64,000 nucleotides of DNA from Nicotiana tabacum (GCF_000715075.1 NC_134082.1:188283948-188347947), one strand, 5' to 3'; counted from the stretch's first letter, positions 33,230 to 47,290 are shown. Made by a program: numbers and translations. The notes: generated by a model from the letters alone, not told the origin.

Positions 33230-33903
33230 TCAAAGATAATACTTCTTCAAAAACTTGCCATTGATAGGGCCGATTCTCATACCATCTGTATCAAACAGTT
33301 TGTAAGCCCCACTTGAGTAAGCTTCTTGTACGACATATGGCCCATCCCATTTTGAAGTGAACTTCCCTACAGGTTTATGGGAAGTAATTATGGGTCTTCG
33401 TACGGTAAGGACTTGATCTCCTACTTGAAAGGATCTCGGACGAACTCTTTTATTGAAGGCGCGAGACAATCGAGCTTGATAACATTCAAGACTCTGTTGA
33501 GCTTCCAATCTTTTTTCATCAAGAGCTTCCAACTCTGCTAATCGAAGTCGAGCATTTTCTTCGTCAGTGATCCCTTCTTGAATAGCCAATCGTAACGAAG
33601 GTATTTGATGCTCAAGTGACAAGACGGTTTCGACTCCATAAACGAGTGAATAAGGAGTCGCCTGTGTTGGCGTGCGATGAGTCGTTCTATATGCCCATAG
33701 AGCTTCTTCCATACGGTCATTCCAATCTCGTTTGGATTTGGAGACAACTTTCTTTAACAAGTTGCATAGAGTCTTGTTGAATGCCTCAACTAGACCATTA
33801 GCGACAGCGTTGTACATCGAAGAGTTACGTTGCTTGAAGCCAAAGAGATCACAAATCTTGTTCATCAACATACTATCGAATGACTTTCCATTATCCGTTA
33901 TTA
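33230..33903 (-). pseudogene. integrase C-terminal half of the deleted retrotransposon
   Basis: It starts just after the deletion junction with ITDNGKSFDS (the second catalytic Asp region of the integrase core). NAVANGLVEAFNKTL follows with the catalytic Glu. The Ty3-type C-terminus has the segments LSRAFNKRVRPRSF, VGDQVL and SKWDGPYVV. The part from 33871 to 33230 is open (213 codons). The N-terminal zinc domain and first catalytic Asp are deleted, so it is not functional. Confidence 0.85.
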
Positions 33904-34043
33904 TGTAACAAAGAATGCCAAGCTCCTCGTAACTGGTCCGAAGCTTCCAAAGGTGACATCGAGGATGTTTTCCACATCAGCATAGAACCTAGAGTTAGCA
34001 AACTTGGTGGATGTTGATCTGGAGTTGATTTTCTTCGAAGCCA
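33901..34043 (-). pseudogene. gag N-terminal fragment of the deleted retrotransposon
   Basis: From the ATG at 34043-34041 the frame reads MASKKINSRSTSTKFANS and continues for 47 codons to a stop near 33901. It lies about 80 bp inside the 5' LTR, where gag should start. The rest of gag is gone: the sequence changes at about 33905 into integrase. Confidence 0.65.
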
Positions 34044-34120
34044 TTTCAATATTCTTGAACTTTGGTGATTGAAAAGTTGAGATGAGAGGTAGAGATTGTC
34101 CCACTGGGCGTGCCAGAATT

Positions 34121-34980
34121 TGTAGACAATAAATTTGGTTCGAAAAAAATAAAATCAAGACCGAAAAATATCGCAACAATCGTAGTATTTTATTTCGAAT
34201 ATTATGAGTGTACAATCTCTATGAATCCTCTGATTCTACTTTTCAATAGTAAATAAATTCAAGGGCCTTTGAGCTTGATCTTGAATATGTATTTGTTGCC
34301 TCGAACGATGATCTTGTTCTTGAGCTTGAGCTTGATTGCTTGAACTTGACCTTGATTTGTTCTTCGTTCTTGAACTTGCACTTGATTTCTTGAACTTGAA
34401 CTTGAAGCCTGAAACTTGTGGAGGAATTTGCAGCGTTTGATCCATGAGCTCTTTCTTGCTTCTTGTTATAACTTCTGATAGTTTTTCTGAGTTATGAAGA
34501 CCCTTATTTATAGTTGTGGAAGGGAAGAGTTGTGATAAGAACAAACTTTTTCCGACCAATCAAATTGAAGTGTTACATGGCTGCATTTGATTGTCCAGAA
34601 GATGTCACTTGCACACATGGCGCGATTTCATTGGCCTTTTAGCGTGACTGGACATGCCTTGTCATTTTTGACACGTGGTGTGGTCCTATTGGCCCTTCCG
34701 CTTGACTTGGCTCGCCACGTCATTTGACACGTGGCACCAAACTGGGCCTCTAGGAAGATGACATCTTGGGCTTAATGAAGTGGGCTCATCGCTTTAGCTC
34801 AATTAAATGAGCTAGCTCAATGGATTAAGACTTATTTATTTAATCCATATATATTGGACTTATATAACTAATTCAATTATATTAGCCCAATAATATTTAT
34901 TTGGACCAATATATCTTGAATTTAAAATATAATCCAAAGTATTTTATGGATTTAATTCCAATGAAATTTATATGCCTACA
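34121..34980 (-). repeat. 5' LTR (860 bp) of the deleted retrotransposon
   Basis: It runs TGTAGGCATAT...ATTGTCTACA on the minus strand. A TATA-type box (CTATAAATAAG, minus strand, about 34504-34514) lies upstream of a leader with repeated CAAGTTCAAGT-like phrases. It matches the copy at 30308 closely, with scattered substitutions and a 6-bp indel near 34322. Confidence 0.9.
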
Positions 34981-37477
34981 GTACTGTTATTCAAAATTAT
35001 AGCTGGTTTTATATTAGAATCCATACCTTAAGATTGATTATAATAAATTTTTCTGGTGTAACTTGTTTTTTGACTATTGTTAATGATTGGATAAATTAGA
35101 TACTATTTAGTTCTGTTCGTATGGTTATGAGAGCTCCCCCCATCCCCACCCCCACCCCCCACACCAAATATCTGGACTCTACCTTGGCATTGCTCATTTT
35201 TCCAGAGTAGAGCGGTGAAAGTACTCTTATAGTTTGTTTATTTGTTTTGTTTTTTAAGATTAAGATTTAAGATATTTGAATCGACATAGAAATTTTTATT
35301 AAGATAGGTGTATCTTTATTTTCGTTTAAAATTCAATAAAATATAAAGTTTAAATAAAATAGTAATTAAATATAATATCCACAAAATGCAGAGATTATAT
35401 TAATCTAAACAAGCCTTTTTTGCTACTATACATGTTCTCTATAGATTGAAATTCACTTTCAATTACAAGAGAGATCAATCACGAGAAGAACATCATAAAA
35501 AGAAGGAAGAAAAGACTTTGTTTTAGGAAAAAGGAAAATAAGACTTAATACTTACAAGTTACAACTTCACATGATTTTCTGAAAGGCATAAAATAAAGAA
35601 GAATACTTCCTCGAGAGAATATTCAGCAAAAATTTCATGAGGTGCGTATTTGGTCTCTTCCATTTAATCTGAAATTATTTTAATACCTAATTGATATACT
35701 CTTCTCTTTTTCTTCGTTGCTACTTTCTTTCATGTCCTGTGTATCCAGGAGTTTCGTTGGTGCTTTCTTCTTTATCGTCTTAGTTGTAAAAGTTGTAGGT
35801 TGTGCTTAAGGTTTCTTGTTCTTCTTCTTCTTAGTTGCAAAATATGTTTGTTACATTTGTTATTGCTTTGACAATTTGATGATTGAGATTTATTTTTTAT
35901 GATACTTGAAAGTTATGTTTCAAATTTGAGCTCATGGAGTTGAATCGTGTGTTGAATTGTTGAATTCAAAGATAAGTTTATGTTTAAGAACTTAAGATCC
36001 GATTTTTTAAGTTGCATTGAAGAGATAAAACTATTTAAAATCCAAAATTTCGGAAGGAACATTAGAAAAATAAAATAACTTAAGATCCCTTTTTCTGAAG
36101 TTGTATTGGAAAGACAGAAGAACCTTAGATCGATTCTGAAACTACGTTAAAAATATAGAAGAACTTCAAATTCTGGTGCGTAAACTTTGTAAATTATCGT
36201 GGAGTTTTTTTTTTACCAAAATTGTCCCTTAAATATAGGGGTAGGTCTAATTTTGTCCTTCATATTTTATATTGAGCACATGTAGTCCTTTATTTTTGCT
36301 AAAATGGAGCACATGTATGCTAGTTAACAGCAAAGCCCAATAAAAGGCACAAAACTGACGGCCCCATCCCATGTGCAGTGCACATGACAGTAGAAACATG
36401 AGCCTAATATAGGTTGTCTTAGCCGTAATATTATAATTTGCTTGGCTTTTAAATTACTCATGGGGTGAGCAGAATTTTTTTGATTCCTAACCTATAAACA
36501 GTTTCAAGAACAATAAAGGAGAAAAGTGTTGTTAATAATTCCTTTTAAGATAAGAACTGATGGAATAGTTTAATTCTGCCCATTTTTTGAACTGATTATG
36601 TCACTAGTCATGCTAATCCTTCATTACACGTTGTAAGATTTTTTTTTTTCATAGTGACAAAAATATTCGAAAATTACTTTAGGACATAGATGTTACACTC
36701 TAATATATTAATTGATAACATTTATTCTTATTATATATTCTATCACACATAAAATAATATAAAGATCCAATATAATTTAATGTAAGTACTATTTAATATC
36801 GACAATTAAGCACTGCAATAATTATGCAAGGAGTATTTTCTTATACAAGTAACCAAATAATACGTAAGTATACAAAAATTATTTTTTACTCTCAGTTGTG
36901 TCGTTTTATGTTGAAATTACTTTTTATATTTTCTTATTTTAACTTAACGTCATTAGTATTTTATAGCAATATATTTTTATTTTTACTATAATTTTCACTT
37001 ATTTTTCTCTACTTTTATTTTGAGTATAATAATTTATATTCATATTATGATATAGTTTATTTTAATTAGTTAGAATTGATTTTATATTTAATAAATTATT
37101 TTAAACTATTTTAAAATGAAAGGGTTTAAGCTTTTTAATTGATGGATTTAAAGAGTTACAAATCCCAAATGGTAGGCCCAATTTCAGATTTTTCAAGCCC
37201 AAATTTCCCTTAGCCTACACCCCTTTCCCCTTTAACCCGCCGGATCCACCCCTGACTCGCCCTATCTCCATTTTTATTTAATCGGGAAAACTACCTGGCT
37301 AAGCACTTTTTAAAAATTATTTAAGAAAATGATATCAAATTTTGTTTATTTCATAAATATCAGATATTTTTACACAATTATTATATTGTAAAGATTATGT
37401 GACAGTTAATTAGTCAACACACGGCACAAATCATGGGATTGTCTTTTATTTTCATACTCTCTCCTCTCATCTTATAT
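34981..37477. other. AT-rich intergenic DNA
   Basis: No gene is supported. It has a C-rich run (about 35135-35160) and a possible short repeat (about 36190-36400) with AAATTGTCCCTTAAATATAG and GAGCACATGTAGTCC / GAGCACATGTATGC. A GC-richer CCCAAATTTCCCTTAGCC stretch lies at about 37190-37260. Confidence 0.4.
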
Positions 37478-37486
37478 TTTAAAATT

Positions 37487-37580
37487 GAGAATTTTTCATA
37501 AAGAACCATCTTTTAGGTCTAATTAGTCATTTATAGATATCCTTTGCTATGTTACGTGTTATAGATACCTTTTATGTTTT
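37487..37580 (+). repeat. left terminal inverted repeat of the MULE (degenerate)
   Basis: It begins at the inner edge of the TTTAAAATT duplication. Best matches to the right end are the first about 20 bp and the GTTATAGATACCTTTTATG block. Confidence 0.65.
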
Positions 37581-37971
37581 TATACAATGTATTTTATGTA
37601 TTTAAGATGTTGTATTCATTAATACACCAAAAAAAATAGGCGTAAAAACAGAAATTTCAGCTAAGTCTGATATGTATTTAGCTGTATTTAAGCGGCATTA
37701 ACATGAAATACAGTAACGTATCTGCGCAAAATCTGGAAGGTTAAACTAGTTAAAAATGGAAGAAAATCAAATCACATGATATTCTCCTAAATTAACTCAA
37801 CGAACTGAAACTAGTACACATTAATATGTATTCTGCTCAAAGAAAGCAACTCAGAAACGTGAATACTGCGAAAAAACAGAGCAACATCTGATCGAACTTC
37901 TTCCATTCTCTTCTCCTTTATTTCGATTGATACAAATTATATACAAAACAAGGTATTCATCCTATATACAA

Positions 37972-40900
37972 ATGGCAAGTTTAACAGTTTTGTTGCGTCA
38001 TTCTGGCAAGTGGAACGATGAGGGCAATTACATCGATTTTTCAATTGAGGGAATACCGATAAAGGAGTATGCCTCCTTTAATGATCTGATTGCTTCAATT
38101 TCTAATCAACTGGGTATAGATTTGAGCTCAAAGACCATTAAAATACAATACAAAGTAGAAGAAAATTGTACGCCAATGGAAATACACAATGATATGGGTT
38201 ACAGAGTGTATGTAGAATTGAAAAAAGAGAACAGAGAATTTGGGATGTATCCTTTGTGCATAACAACTATTGAAAAAGATCTTATATCCGGAGGTAGTTT
38301 AAATCAAGGCGACATTGTGCAAAATAGACGAAGGAGTTCAAAGGTACGATTCCGATACAGATGATACACTGGCTCTAGATTTTGTCAATTCAGGAGAAGC
38401 GATTGGAGTGTTTGAACTCCATAAGGATTTGATAATTTCAAAAACTGATCAAAAGGAGGTTATGACTGGACAAGTTTATAAGGATAAGGCTACATTGAAA
38501 GAGGTGATGGAGAATTATGCTATAGCTCAAAGGTTTCAATTGCGGATTGATAGGTCTAATGCTGTCAGGTTTGCATGTATTTAAATTTTTTTTCCGTTGT
38601 ATTTTCGATTATTGGTTCGAGCTGTAAGTTTAACGTCATTGTATTTATGCGTATTTGTGTATTTCCTCTTGATGATCACAGATGAAGTAAACATATGCTT
38701 GTTTAGGGTCCTTAAATACATGTATTCATATGTATTTTATTGGTATAAATACACAACAGTGGCTCTAATTATTTTCTTATTACGTCTACTATGGTATTAA
38801 GTGTATGCATATACAAACAAATACAAACAAGTGTATTCAGTTGTATTCAAACGCATATAACTATAATGGAATTCAGTAGTATAAAAATTTATATATATAG
38901 ATGTCAGGATGTATCTATGTCAGATTGTATTTGTCTGTATATGAGCTGCATTTTTTGTAAACACTTATGCTAATCAAATGTAAAATAATTAATTTTTTAC
39001 AGCTATGCATTATTATGTATTTCAGAAGATTGTGAATGGAGGTTTAAGGCTTCAAGTATTAACAAATCAGAACTATTCAAAGTGAGAGAATTCAATGATA
39101 ACCATACATGTCCGCTGAAGGACAAGGTGTATGAGCAGCGGCAGGCTAGTAGCAGCCTTATAGGTGGTATGATAAGGCCTAAGCTTACAAACCATAAGAG
39201 GAAATACACTCCAAGGGATATTATTGATGATGTGAAATCAGATTTAGGTGTAGATGTTAGCTACATGTTGGCGTGGAGGGCTAAAGAAAAGGCAATGAAT
39301 TTTCTGAGAGGTGAACCGGCTGATTCATACAAAAAATTACCAGGATACTTATATACAATGGATATGACATATCCAGGTTCCCACATCAGAATGGTAAAAT
39401 CGCCAAAAAATGACTTCATGTACGTGTATATATCCTTGTATGCCTGTATAAGGGGGTTTGATCATTGTAGACCCATTGTTGTTGTGGATGGAAGTCACCT
39501 AAAATCTTACTACACCGGGACATTCGTTTCGGCAAGCACGTTGGATGGTGCAGGTGAGTATCTGAATTATAATACAATCTGTTAATATTTTTAAATATTG
39601 AAATACATGTTTTAAAAATAATTATATTCAATTGTATTTACAGGTCATATATTGCCACTAGCATATGGTGTTATTGATTCAGAGAACGATGCTGCTTGGA
39701 CGTGGTTCTTTGAGCAATTCAAGATAACATACGGTGAAAGGGAAAACATGTGCATAATTTCAAATAGAAATGAGAGTATCATTAAATCTGTATCGAGAGT
39801 GTATCCAGATGTACCGCATTTTGCTTGTATTTGGCATCTATAGAACAACGTATATAAGAAATTCAAAAAGAGCCATGCCAAGTTGAGCGAGATATACTTC
39901 TCGATGGCAAAAACATACACACAAGCTGAATTTGATAGTCTGATGGAGAAGGTGGAGAAGGTAGATATTACGGTGAAAGAATACTTAGAGTTAGTTGGTT
40001 ACGAAAAGTGGGCTAGGTTGTATGTACCTGTTAACAGGGGATGGATAATGACGTCAAACATTGCTGAGTCAACCAATGTCGCACTAGTTTCAGCAAGGGA
40101 ATTGCCAATATACAACTTCCTCGAAGAAGTTAGGAAGATGTTTGGACGTTGGAATTGTAGTAACCGCAAAGAAGCTACACAGACATACACGGCGCTTAGA
40201 AAAAAATACCAGGAGATGCTGACTTTGAATGAGGCAATGTCTACACGTATGACTGTAAGTTATATTTTAATGTCATTGCTGTATATAGCTTAATTGTTAC
40301 TGAATTAATGGCATGAATACAACTAAATACAATGATTTTTTAAGTAGAACTACCATTAATACATATGAATACAACTATATTCAAACTCATAAAAGATATA
40401 TTTTTTCGTAGATCTGATATGAATACAACTGAATATAACTAAAAACATGCTGCAAAAACTGTTGGAATACATCAGAATATAACTAACAAAGCTGTATTAT
40501 ATGTAATTTTAATATGTATTGTCAATACGTATGATTCTAATGCTTTTGTTAGCATCTTGTTGCCTAAAGTACAACAGAATTTTGATAAGTTCTACACTAA
40601 TTACAGTTGATATTCTGCTGGTCTAAATATTTGATGTATTCATCTATATGCCAAAATTTCAGTTGTATGTAACTTATTAATTCAGCATTATACATTTGGT
40701 AATTCAGGTATATGTGCTCAAAACTTATATTTCTATTTTTAAATGTAGGTGGTACCATCAACTGAATACTTACATACGGTTAACGATGGTGGGAGGAATT
40801 ACACAGTCTGCCTGTTAGAGAGAAAATGTGTTTGTGGGAGGTTCCAAGTTGATGAATTGCCATGCCCACATGCTTGGGCTGTATTGAAGAGCAAGTTTCT

Positions 40901-41189
40901 AATGCCAGAAGAATATTGCTCTAACTATTACAAACCAAATACAATTGTAATGACATACGATGTACCAGTGTACCCGCTACCGGACAGAAATGACTGGAAT
41001 ATACCAGAACATGTGGTAGGGGAGGTTGTATTATCACCCAAATGGAAAAGACCTCCTGAAAGACCAAAGAATAAGCGCGATAAAACTTTAAGAAAATTGT
41101 TGCAACCGAAAAATCAACATTCATGTAGCATATGTGGGTAGGGAGGACATAACAAGCGAACATGTAGAAATGCTCCACGTAATAAATAG
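37972..41189 (+). pseudogene. MuDR-type MULE transposase (degraded)
   Basis: This would be the DDE transposase that mobilises the element. Exons: 37972-38568, 39003-39553, 39644-40254 and 40749-41189, joined by GT-AG introns. The N-terminal domain (MASLTVLLRHSGKW) is followed by a one-base frameshift near 38320. Next is the MuDR domain (TGQVYKDKATLKEVMENYAI), then DCEWRFKASS and the core with IVVVDGSHLKSYYTGT. The usual SDRHES box reads SNRNES, so the second catalytic Asp is Asn. A TAG at 39841-39843 follows WHL. A SWIM zinc finger (CVCGRFQVDELPCPHAW) is intact; the CCHC knuckle (CSICG...GGHNKRTC) has a TAG at 41139-41141. Non-functional. Confidence 0.9.
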
Positions 41190-41279
41190 TTAACACTCTG
41201 ACATGTATTGGTGCTTCAACGATTTATCAATACTTATGATGACATTGTCAAGTAATAAATTCTCATTGTCAAGTAATAT

Positions 41280-44200
41280 ATTCTGAAATGACTTTCGTGA
41301 ATAGTTTCTGAATACATATAGTTGAAGTATTTTTATACAGATAAATACATAAGTACTATACAGTTGAGTATAACTGAGTATAGATGAATACTAAAAAATA
41401 CAACTGGATACAACTGTTGTATTTTTATGAATAATATAATTGAGTAGCACTAAATGTAAATGAATACACCAAAATACAACTGAATACAGCTGAATAATAC
41501 ACTTAAATACAACTAACTACTGTTGAATAAAACAAGTTGAATACAACTGAGTACATTTGAATACAATTGATTATGTACAACCTGTTTAATACATCTGAAA
41601 TTGTGTTCTTTAATATGTGTTATCTGAACTTGAAAGATACATCTGAATGGATGTTGCTGAATACAACTGAATACAACTGAATCCAGAAAAAAATACATCT
41701 GAATTCTTTTATATAACCTACCATCAGCATACATAAAGTTTCTGACTTTGACATTAACATGTTCATTAATTAAAACATGTTCAAGCAAAGTTGCTAGGTA
41801 TTAACACATACTTGAATCCTGTAAGATAAATATGTATTCAAACTGAAGAATAAGCATGAATACTTATGAACAAACCAATGAAACAGTGATTGAAAAGTTG
41901 CAATTGTCATACACGAACACTGTTGATAAAGTGATAAGTTTTTCAAACTAAATACCATTTACACCAAAAACTACTCAAAATAGTATTCATCTTGAAACTA
42001 CACTCCAAAACTACAATAACCTAAAGTTACTCTAACACTATCTGCATCATTGAATCTGACTCCATGATTTGCCTAGCAATCTTTGAAGGTGCTTCATTCT
42101 CGCTTATGGCATCAGTGTCTATCTTCCGCATAGTATAGTCCCAGAGGAGAGCACCATATCTTTGACGGAGTAGAGTGGAATCAAATGTTGTTTGTGAAAT
42201 CTCTCCAAGAGTGCTCAGAAACTCTGTGTATGCTGCAACATGCACCCCACAATCCCTAAAAAAGAATTGATTGAAACAATTAAAAATAATTCATACAATT
42301 AGATTTGTATATAACATACAATAACGATGCTTGAATACTTACATGCTACCAGCTTTCTGTTGAGGCAGATCTGAAATGAAAAAAACTTCAAAGGGATCAT
42401 TATGTGACTTGTCAGTGTATGATGAGTAAGCAGACCAATCTATGCCTTGACTATCTCTGTAAAAGCCACTGATTGATAGATACAGAGGTACAAGCTTAGC
42501 TAGCTTATCAATCTCAGAAACTACATAAGCATCATGACCTGCAGATCTGTATGAGTCATACACTTTGATACATCTCTCCTTGAGTGATACAACAGCTAAT
42601 ACCCAGTGTAGTTTGTCCTTCAAGTTGACTGGTATCATGACATTATCCACAATATGCCAAGGTACATTAGCATGCAATATGTAGCCTCTTATGTACTCAC
42701 ATACCACATCCTCTTCTTTGGCTACATTAGCATTACTATCTGTATCAGCATACCTGTCGAATATTTCAGCAATTCTTGTCTTAAATATACAATCAACAGT
42801 TGTATACTTGAAGTTGCTTGTTTGATTGTACTTTTCCTTCTTTATCAAATAGTAGAATATGACGTCAATATGTTATACACAAAGTTAAGTACATGGTGTG
42901 AGTCCAATTAATCAAACTATTAAAGAATATAGCTGAATACAAAGGAATACATATGAAAAATACAATTGAATACAACATATTGTATGTGAATAAAACTGTT
43001 GACTACAACTGACTACAGCTTACTACAGCTGATTAAAACATTTGAATTCAACTGAATATAGTTAAATACATATGAATACATGAGTTGAATAAAGCTGAAT
43101 ACAAATGCAGTTGAATACATCTGACTACAGCTGATTAAAACAGTTGAATTTAATTGAAATTAGCTGAATACGGCTGAATACAAATGTTGAATAAAGCTGA
43201 ATATAGCAATTGAATACAACTGACTATAGCTGAATACACCAAAATACAGTTGAATACAGCTGGATGTAGATATTGAATAAAGCTGATATAACAATTGAAT
43301 TCAGCTGACTATAACTGATTAATATAGTTCAATTCAACTAACTATAGCTGAATACAGTTGAATACAACTGAATGCAGATGAATAATACAAATGAATACAG
43401 CTGAATAAAACAACATGTTGTTATTCAAAGAAAATTAGTCAGTTAGGGGAAAAAACTTACGTTGTCATCCCATAGCTTCCTGTCAAACGATAGAAGGTAA
43501 AACCAATTTTTTGAATTAAATTGATCAACTCCAAAATTCAATGGTATATGAAGTGTTGACTTGTTCTTCTTGTAATGGTCTTCCAAATTATATCTACAAG
43601 TATGGTATAAAAAATATTATATACATTTTTAAAAATATAAAAACTTAATACACATACCGGGGGAAAACTCACCTCTGATCATGTCTAGCGAAAAGATCAT
43701 CACGAACTCATTTGTCATATTCCTGAATGATTAACGTAGGATGTGGCCCCGTTATTGAATCATCCTCAAAGGGGTGTCTTTTTTCAAAAATGGGGGTCAA
43801 CTTTACTGAGATACCTGTTGTTCATTGAATTCGTGATTAGAAACTTTTAAATTTAAAAACCATGAGGAAAGCTGAATCTTTAGTTTATAAAAACACTAAC
43901 CTGCGGAGTCGAAGTTAGACTCATAAGGTGAATAGTACCATCTACTTGGTCGCCGATTCCTATGAGATGGTATTGGAGTTGATTCAGATTTTTTTGCAAT
44001 GTTGTGAATCACACTTCTAGTTTATGGAATTTGACTGGGAAGAAACTTGTCGTCCAGCTCAAATTGAGATACATAAAATTCTGTAGATACACCCTCTTGA
44101 CTTGTAGATGGTATGTTGGACGACACCTCTGATGTAGTTTTTCCCTCTCCTCTTGACTCCAAACATTGATCATTAAGCACTTGTTTCTGTTACTTGTATG

Positions 44201-47200
44201 TATCATTGTTAGTGTATTAACTTAATGTTACAATACAGTTAAATACATATAAGTTTAGTAAGAAAATAGATTTTGGTAATAGAAATGGTAGTTTGAAATA
44301 CATCACATATATTCAAGAAATACAAATCAGAATATATCAAAATACAACTGAATATGTTTAAATACAGTAGTTGATTCCATTTACATATTAAGGTTAAAAC
44401 AGATATGAATACAGCTAAATACATGTGTTGGTCGATGCATTTATCAGTTTAGTGAGGCAGTTAAATGCTAGTCGAATACATACAACTTTTATAATACAAT
44501 TATTTAATTATAACAGCAAGCAGGAGATATAAACAAATGCTCAATATGTTAAGAATGTTAAACCTCAACATTATCTCCGACATCTGTGTCAATACCATCA
44601 TCACGTCTCCCTATGGGTTCCTTTCTCTGGTGTAAACTTTCAGTTTGCTGATTTTGTTGAAGATGGTCAGAAAGCTTCTTGAAGTTATCATTGATCAATG
44701 TTCTTAGAGACTTGAACTCTCCCACAACCTTAACAATACAAAATAATTAAAAGACTGCACCAAAAATATATGAATACTATTCATTAAACTGTAATGTTTA
44801 ATTTGTGGTTAAATACTCACATATTCTTTGAATGAATTTAGGTCTTTCCTCAAAGAAGATACTTCGTCATTTTGGGAATCTGGCAGTTGATTGTCATGCA
44901 AAACTTTATGTCCAAATTCGGATACACAAATAGGAGGAATCTTGGGTTGATATTCTGCTTCATTGGGATGCCTTTCGTGTTCCTTGCGCTTTTTATGGGG
45001 TGGTGATGAAGATGGGCCAACACTTGCAACATGTTTCTTCTTACATTGAAGCTCAGGTATAGGAGAAAAGTCATCTGAATCCTCTCCCGATTTGTCTGAA
45101 TGAGCAGGAGTAGGTCTCTTCTCAACATCAGAACCTACAGGAGGAATCTGAATAATGACAAGCTCTATATTGCTTGGATTGATGTCCTTGTAAACAATCT
45201 GAAAAATGAAATACAATCAAAGTCTTACTAGAAACATACAGATGCAGATCTGGAATACAAACTGAAATTTGTATTGAATATAAGGCAGCACTAATGATTT
45301 GGAAATAATATGCAATTGTATGAAGAATTAATAATGAAGGCTACAACAACTATATATTGTTGTATGCATATGAATGCAATTGTATGCATTAGATGTATTC
45401 AAATGTATGCAGTTTCTGTATGCATTTGTATACAAGTGTATGCAGCTGTTTATTAGTCCCTATGCATTTGTATACATGTATCTTGAATCTGTATGCAAGT
45501 ATTTATATCTGTAAGCATATGTATACAAATGTATATTGTTGTATGCATCCCCTGAAAATGTATGCAGCTGATTATAGAAGTAGTATGCAGCTGTATCTTG
45601 TATCTGTATGCAGTTGATTATACAAATATTTCTATATGTATGTATTTGTATACAAATGTATTATGTTGTATGCATCCCCTGAAAATGAATGCAGTCTCTT
45701 GTATGCAAATGTATGAGTAATCTGGATGCATTTGTATGCAATTGTATGCAACATATTTGTGAGAATATGATAGCTGAAACTATAGCAGGTATTACATCAC
45801 CAAAAATGTATCTGAATGCAACTGCATACTTCTATATGCAAATGTATGCCTATTAATTATTAATAAGATATAAACTAGCAATGATACAATTTGTATATTA
45901 CCATGTTTCCGGTGTCATTGAACATGTCATTCATCAGATAAGCAAAGGTTGGCTGATATTCGGTGGTTCTCCAATTGAGTATTCTGGGGACCACATCATC
46001 AACTCGAAGTGCAATTTTGGAATCAACATCTTAACATCACTCATAAAACCACACTTGCATATCCAATGACATCCCAGCTATCCTGTAATACTTCTTCTCA
46101 GCATCCATCTTCATGCTAATCGATTTTGTCAGCATTTCAAATGCTTTTAAACCCCAATGATATTCAGAATAGCGCCCACTCTCTACCAAGTCAAAATGTA
46201 GTCTTGGTATAGTTGTACTATTCTTCTCGGATGCAAAAAATAAAGGTGTGTATGAAATACAACAAAGATATCTTCAAGGCATCACCATCATTGTTGGGAC
46301 CCCAATTCTTGTCAGCAAAGCATTTCATCAATTGTTCTTTCTTGACAAGATTAGCACCTCCAAAGTAAGTCTCAATAAGCCGGTTAAGAACCTTTTCACT
46401 AAACTCAAAATCTTCATCATTACCAACACATTTGAGGCCAGTCACAAGCGCAAACTCCCTTAATGTGAAATGTAATGAAGTACCATTGACGTGTACTACA
46501 AATACATTGTTAGAAGTGTCTTCTAACTGGAGAGCCATGAAGCATCTGAAGAGTTGATGTTGAACTTCACAGTGCTTCATTTGAAGAAATGACCAAAGCA
46601 AGTATTGCCAAGTTGTTGATACTGATCAGGAGTAAGGTTCTCTTTTAGCTGGGAGACTATATCAGTGTTAGTATAAACATTGATATGGGGTGCAAATTTT
46701 GGCTGGTGTTTCACAAAAAAATTAATTCCCTGCAATTAACAAGAATAAATACATGTAAATACAATGCATATTTCATAGTAAATCTGACATAAATACATAT
46801 GAATACAACTACAAACACTTAGAAGTATAGATATAACTGAATATACAAAATATATTACAGTACATGTGACATGAATACATACGAATACAACTAAATACAT
46901 TGACAAGGCTAAATACATATTAAAAAAACTAGCTACAACACACATGACATAAAAAATAAGTAAGCTGAATACATATGAATACAATTAAAAACTTACTGAA
47001 AAATTGAACACTTGCAAACAAAAAATAACTAAGATGAATACAATTAAAAACATACTGGAAAATTGAACAGTTGCAAACTATCAAAATACATAAGAATACA
47101 TATACATACTTATAAATACAACTGAATACAGTAATACAAAATAGTACAAAAATGTGAAATTGAATAAAACTAAATATATTTTGAATACAACCAGATACAT

Positions 47201-47290
47201 ACGAGTACAACATCGTACATGTAAAATAACTTGAATAATTATGAATACATATAAGTTTCTTTGAATGTATATTGATACAATAGCAATTAC
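41280..47290. repeat. noncoding parts of the MULE saturated with GAATACAACTGAATACA-type motifs
   Basis: Introns and spacers at about 41290-41700, 42910-43420, 44220-44480 and 46740-47290 are dense in AATACAACTGAATACAGCTG and close variants (TGTATTCAGTTGTATTC on the other strand). A G-for-T variant, TGTATGCAGTTGTATGC, fills about 45340-45850. The same motif, in plus orientation, occurs in the transposase leader and introns (about 37590-37700, 38600-38990, 40290-40730). Exons are largely free of it. Confidence 0.8.

Larger units (their letters stand above)
30308..34980 (-). mobile_element. internally deleted LTR retrotransposon (Ty3 type), minus strand
   Basis: Two LTRs in the same orientation (34121-34980 is 5', 30308-31159 is 3' on the minus strand) flank a short interior. 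Target duplications are GTACC (30303-30307) and GTACT (34981-34985), one mismatch. Next to the 5' LTR is a primer-binding-type segment (TTCTGGCACGCCCAGTGGGA) and a gag start; next to the 3' LTR is a purine-rich tract (AAGTAGGGGACA). Gag beyond its first about 45 codons, protease, RT and the integrase N-terminus are missing. It cannot move by itself. Confidence 0.9.
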
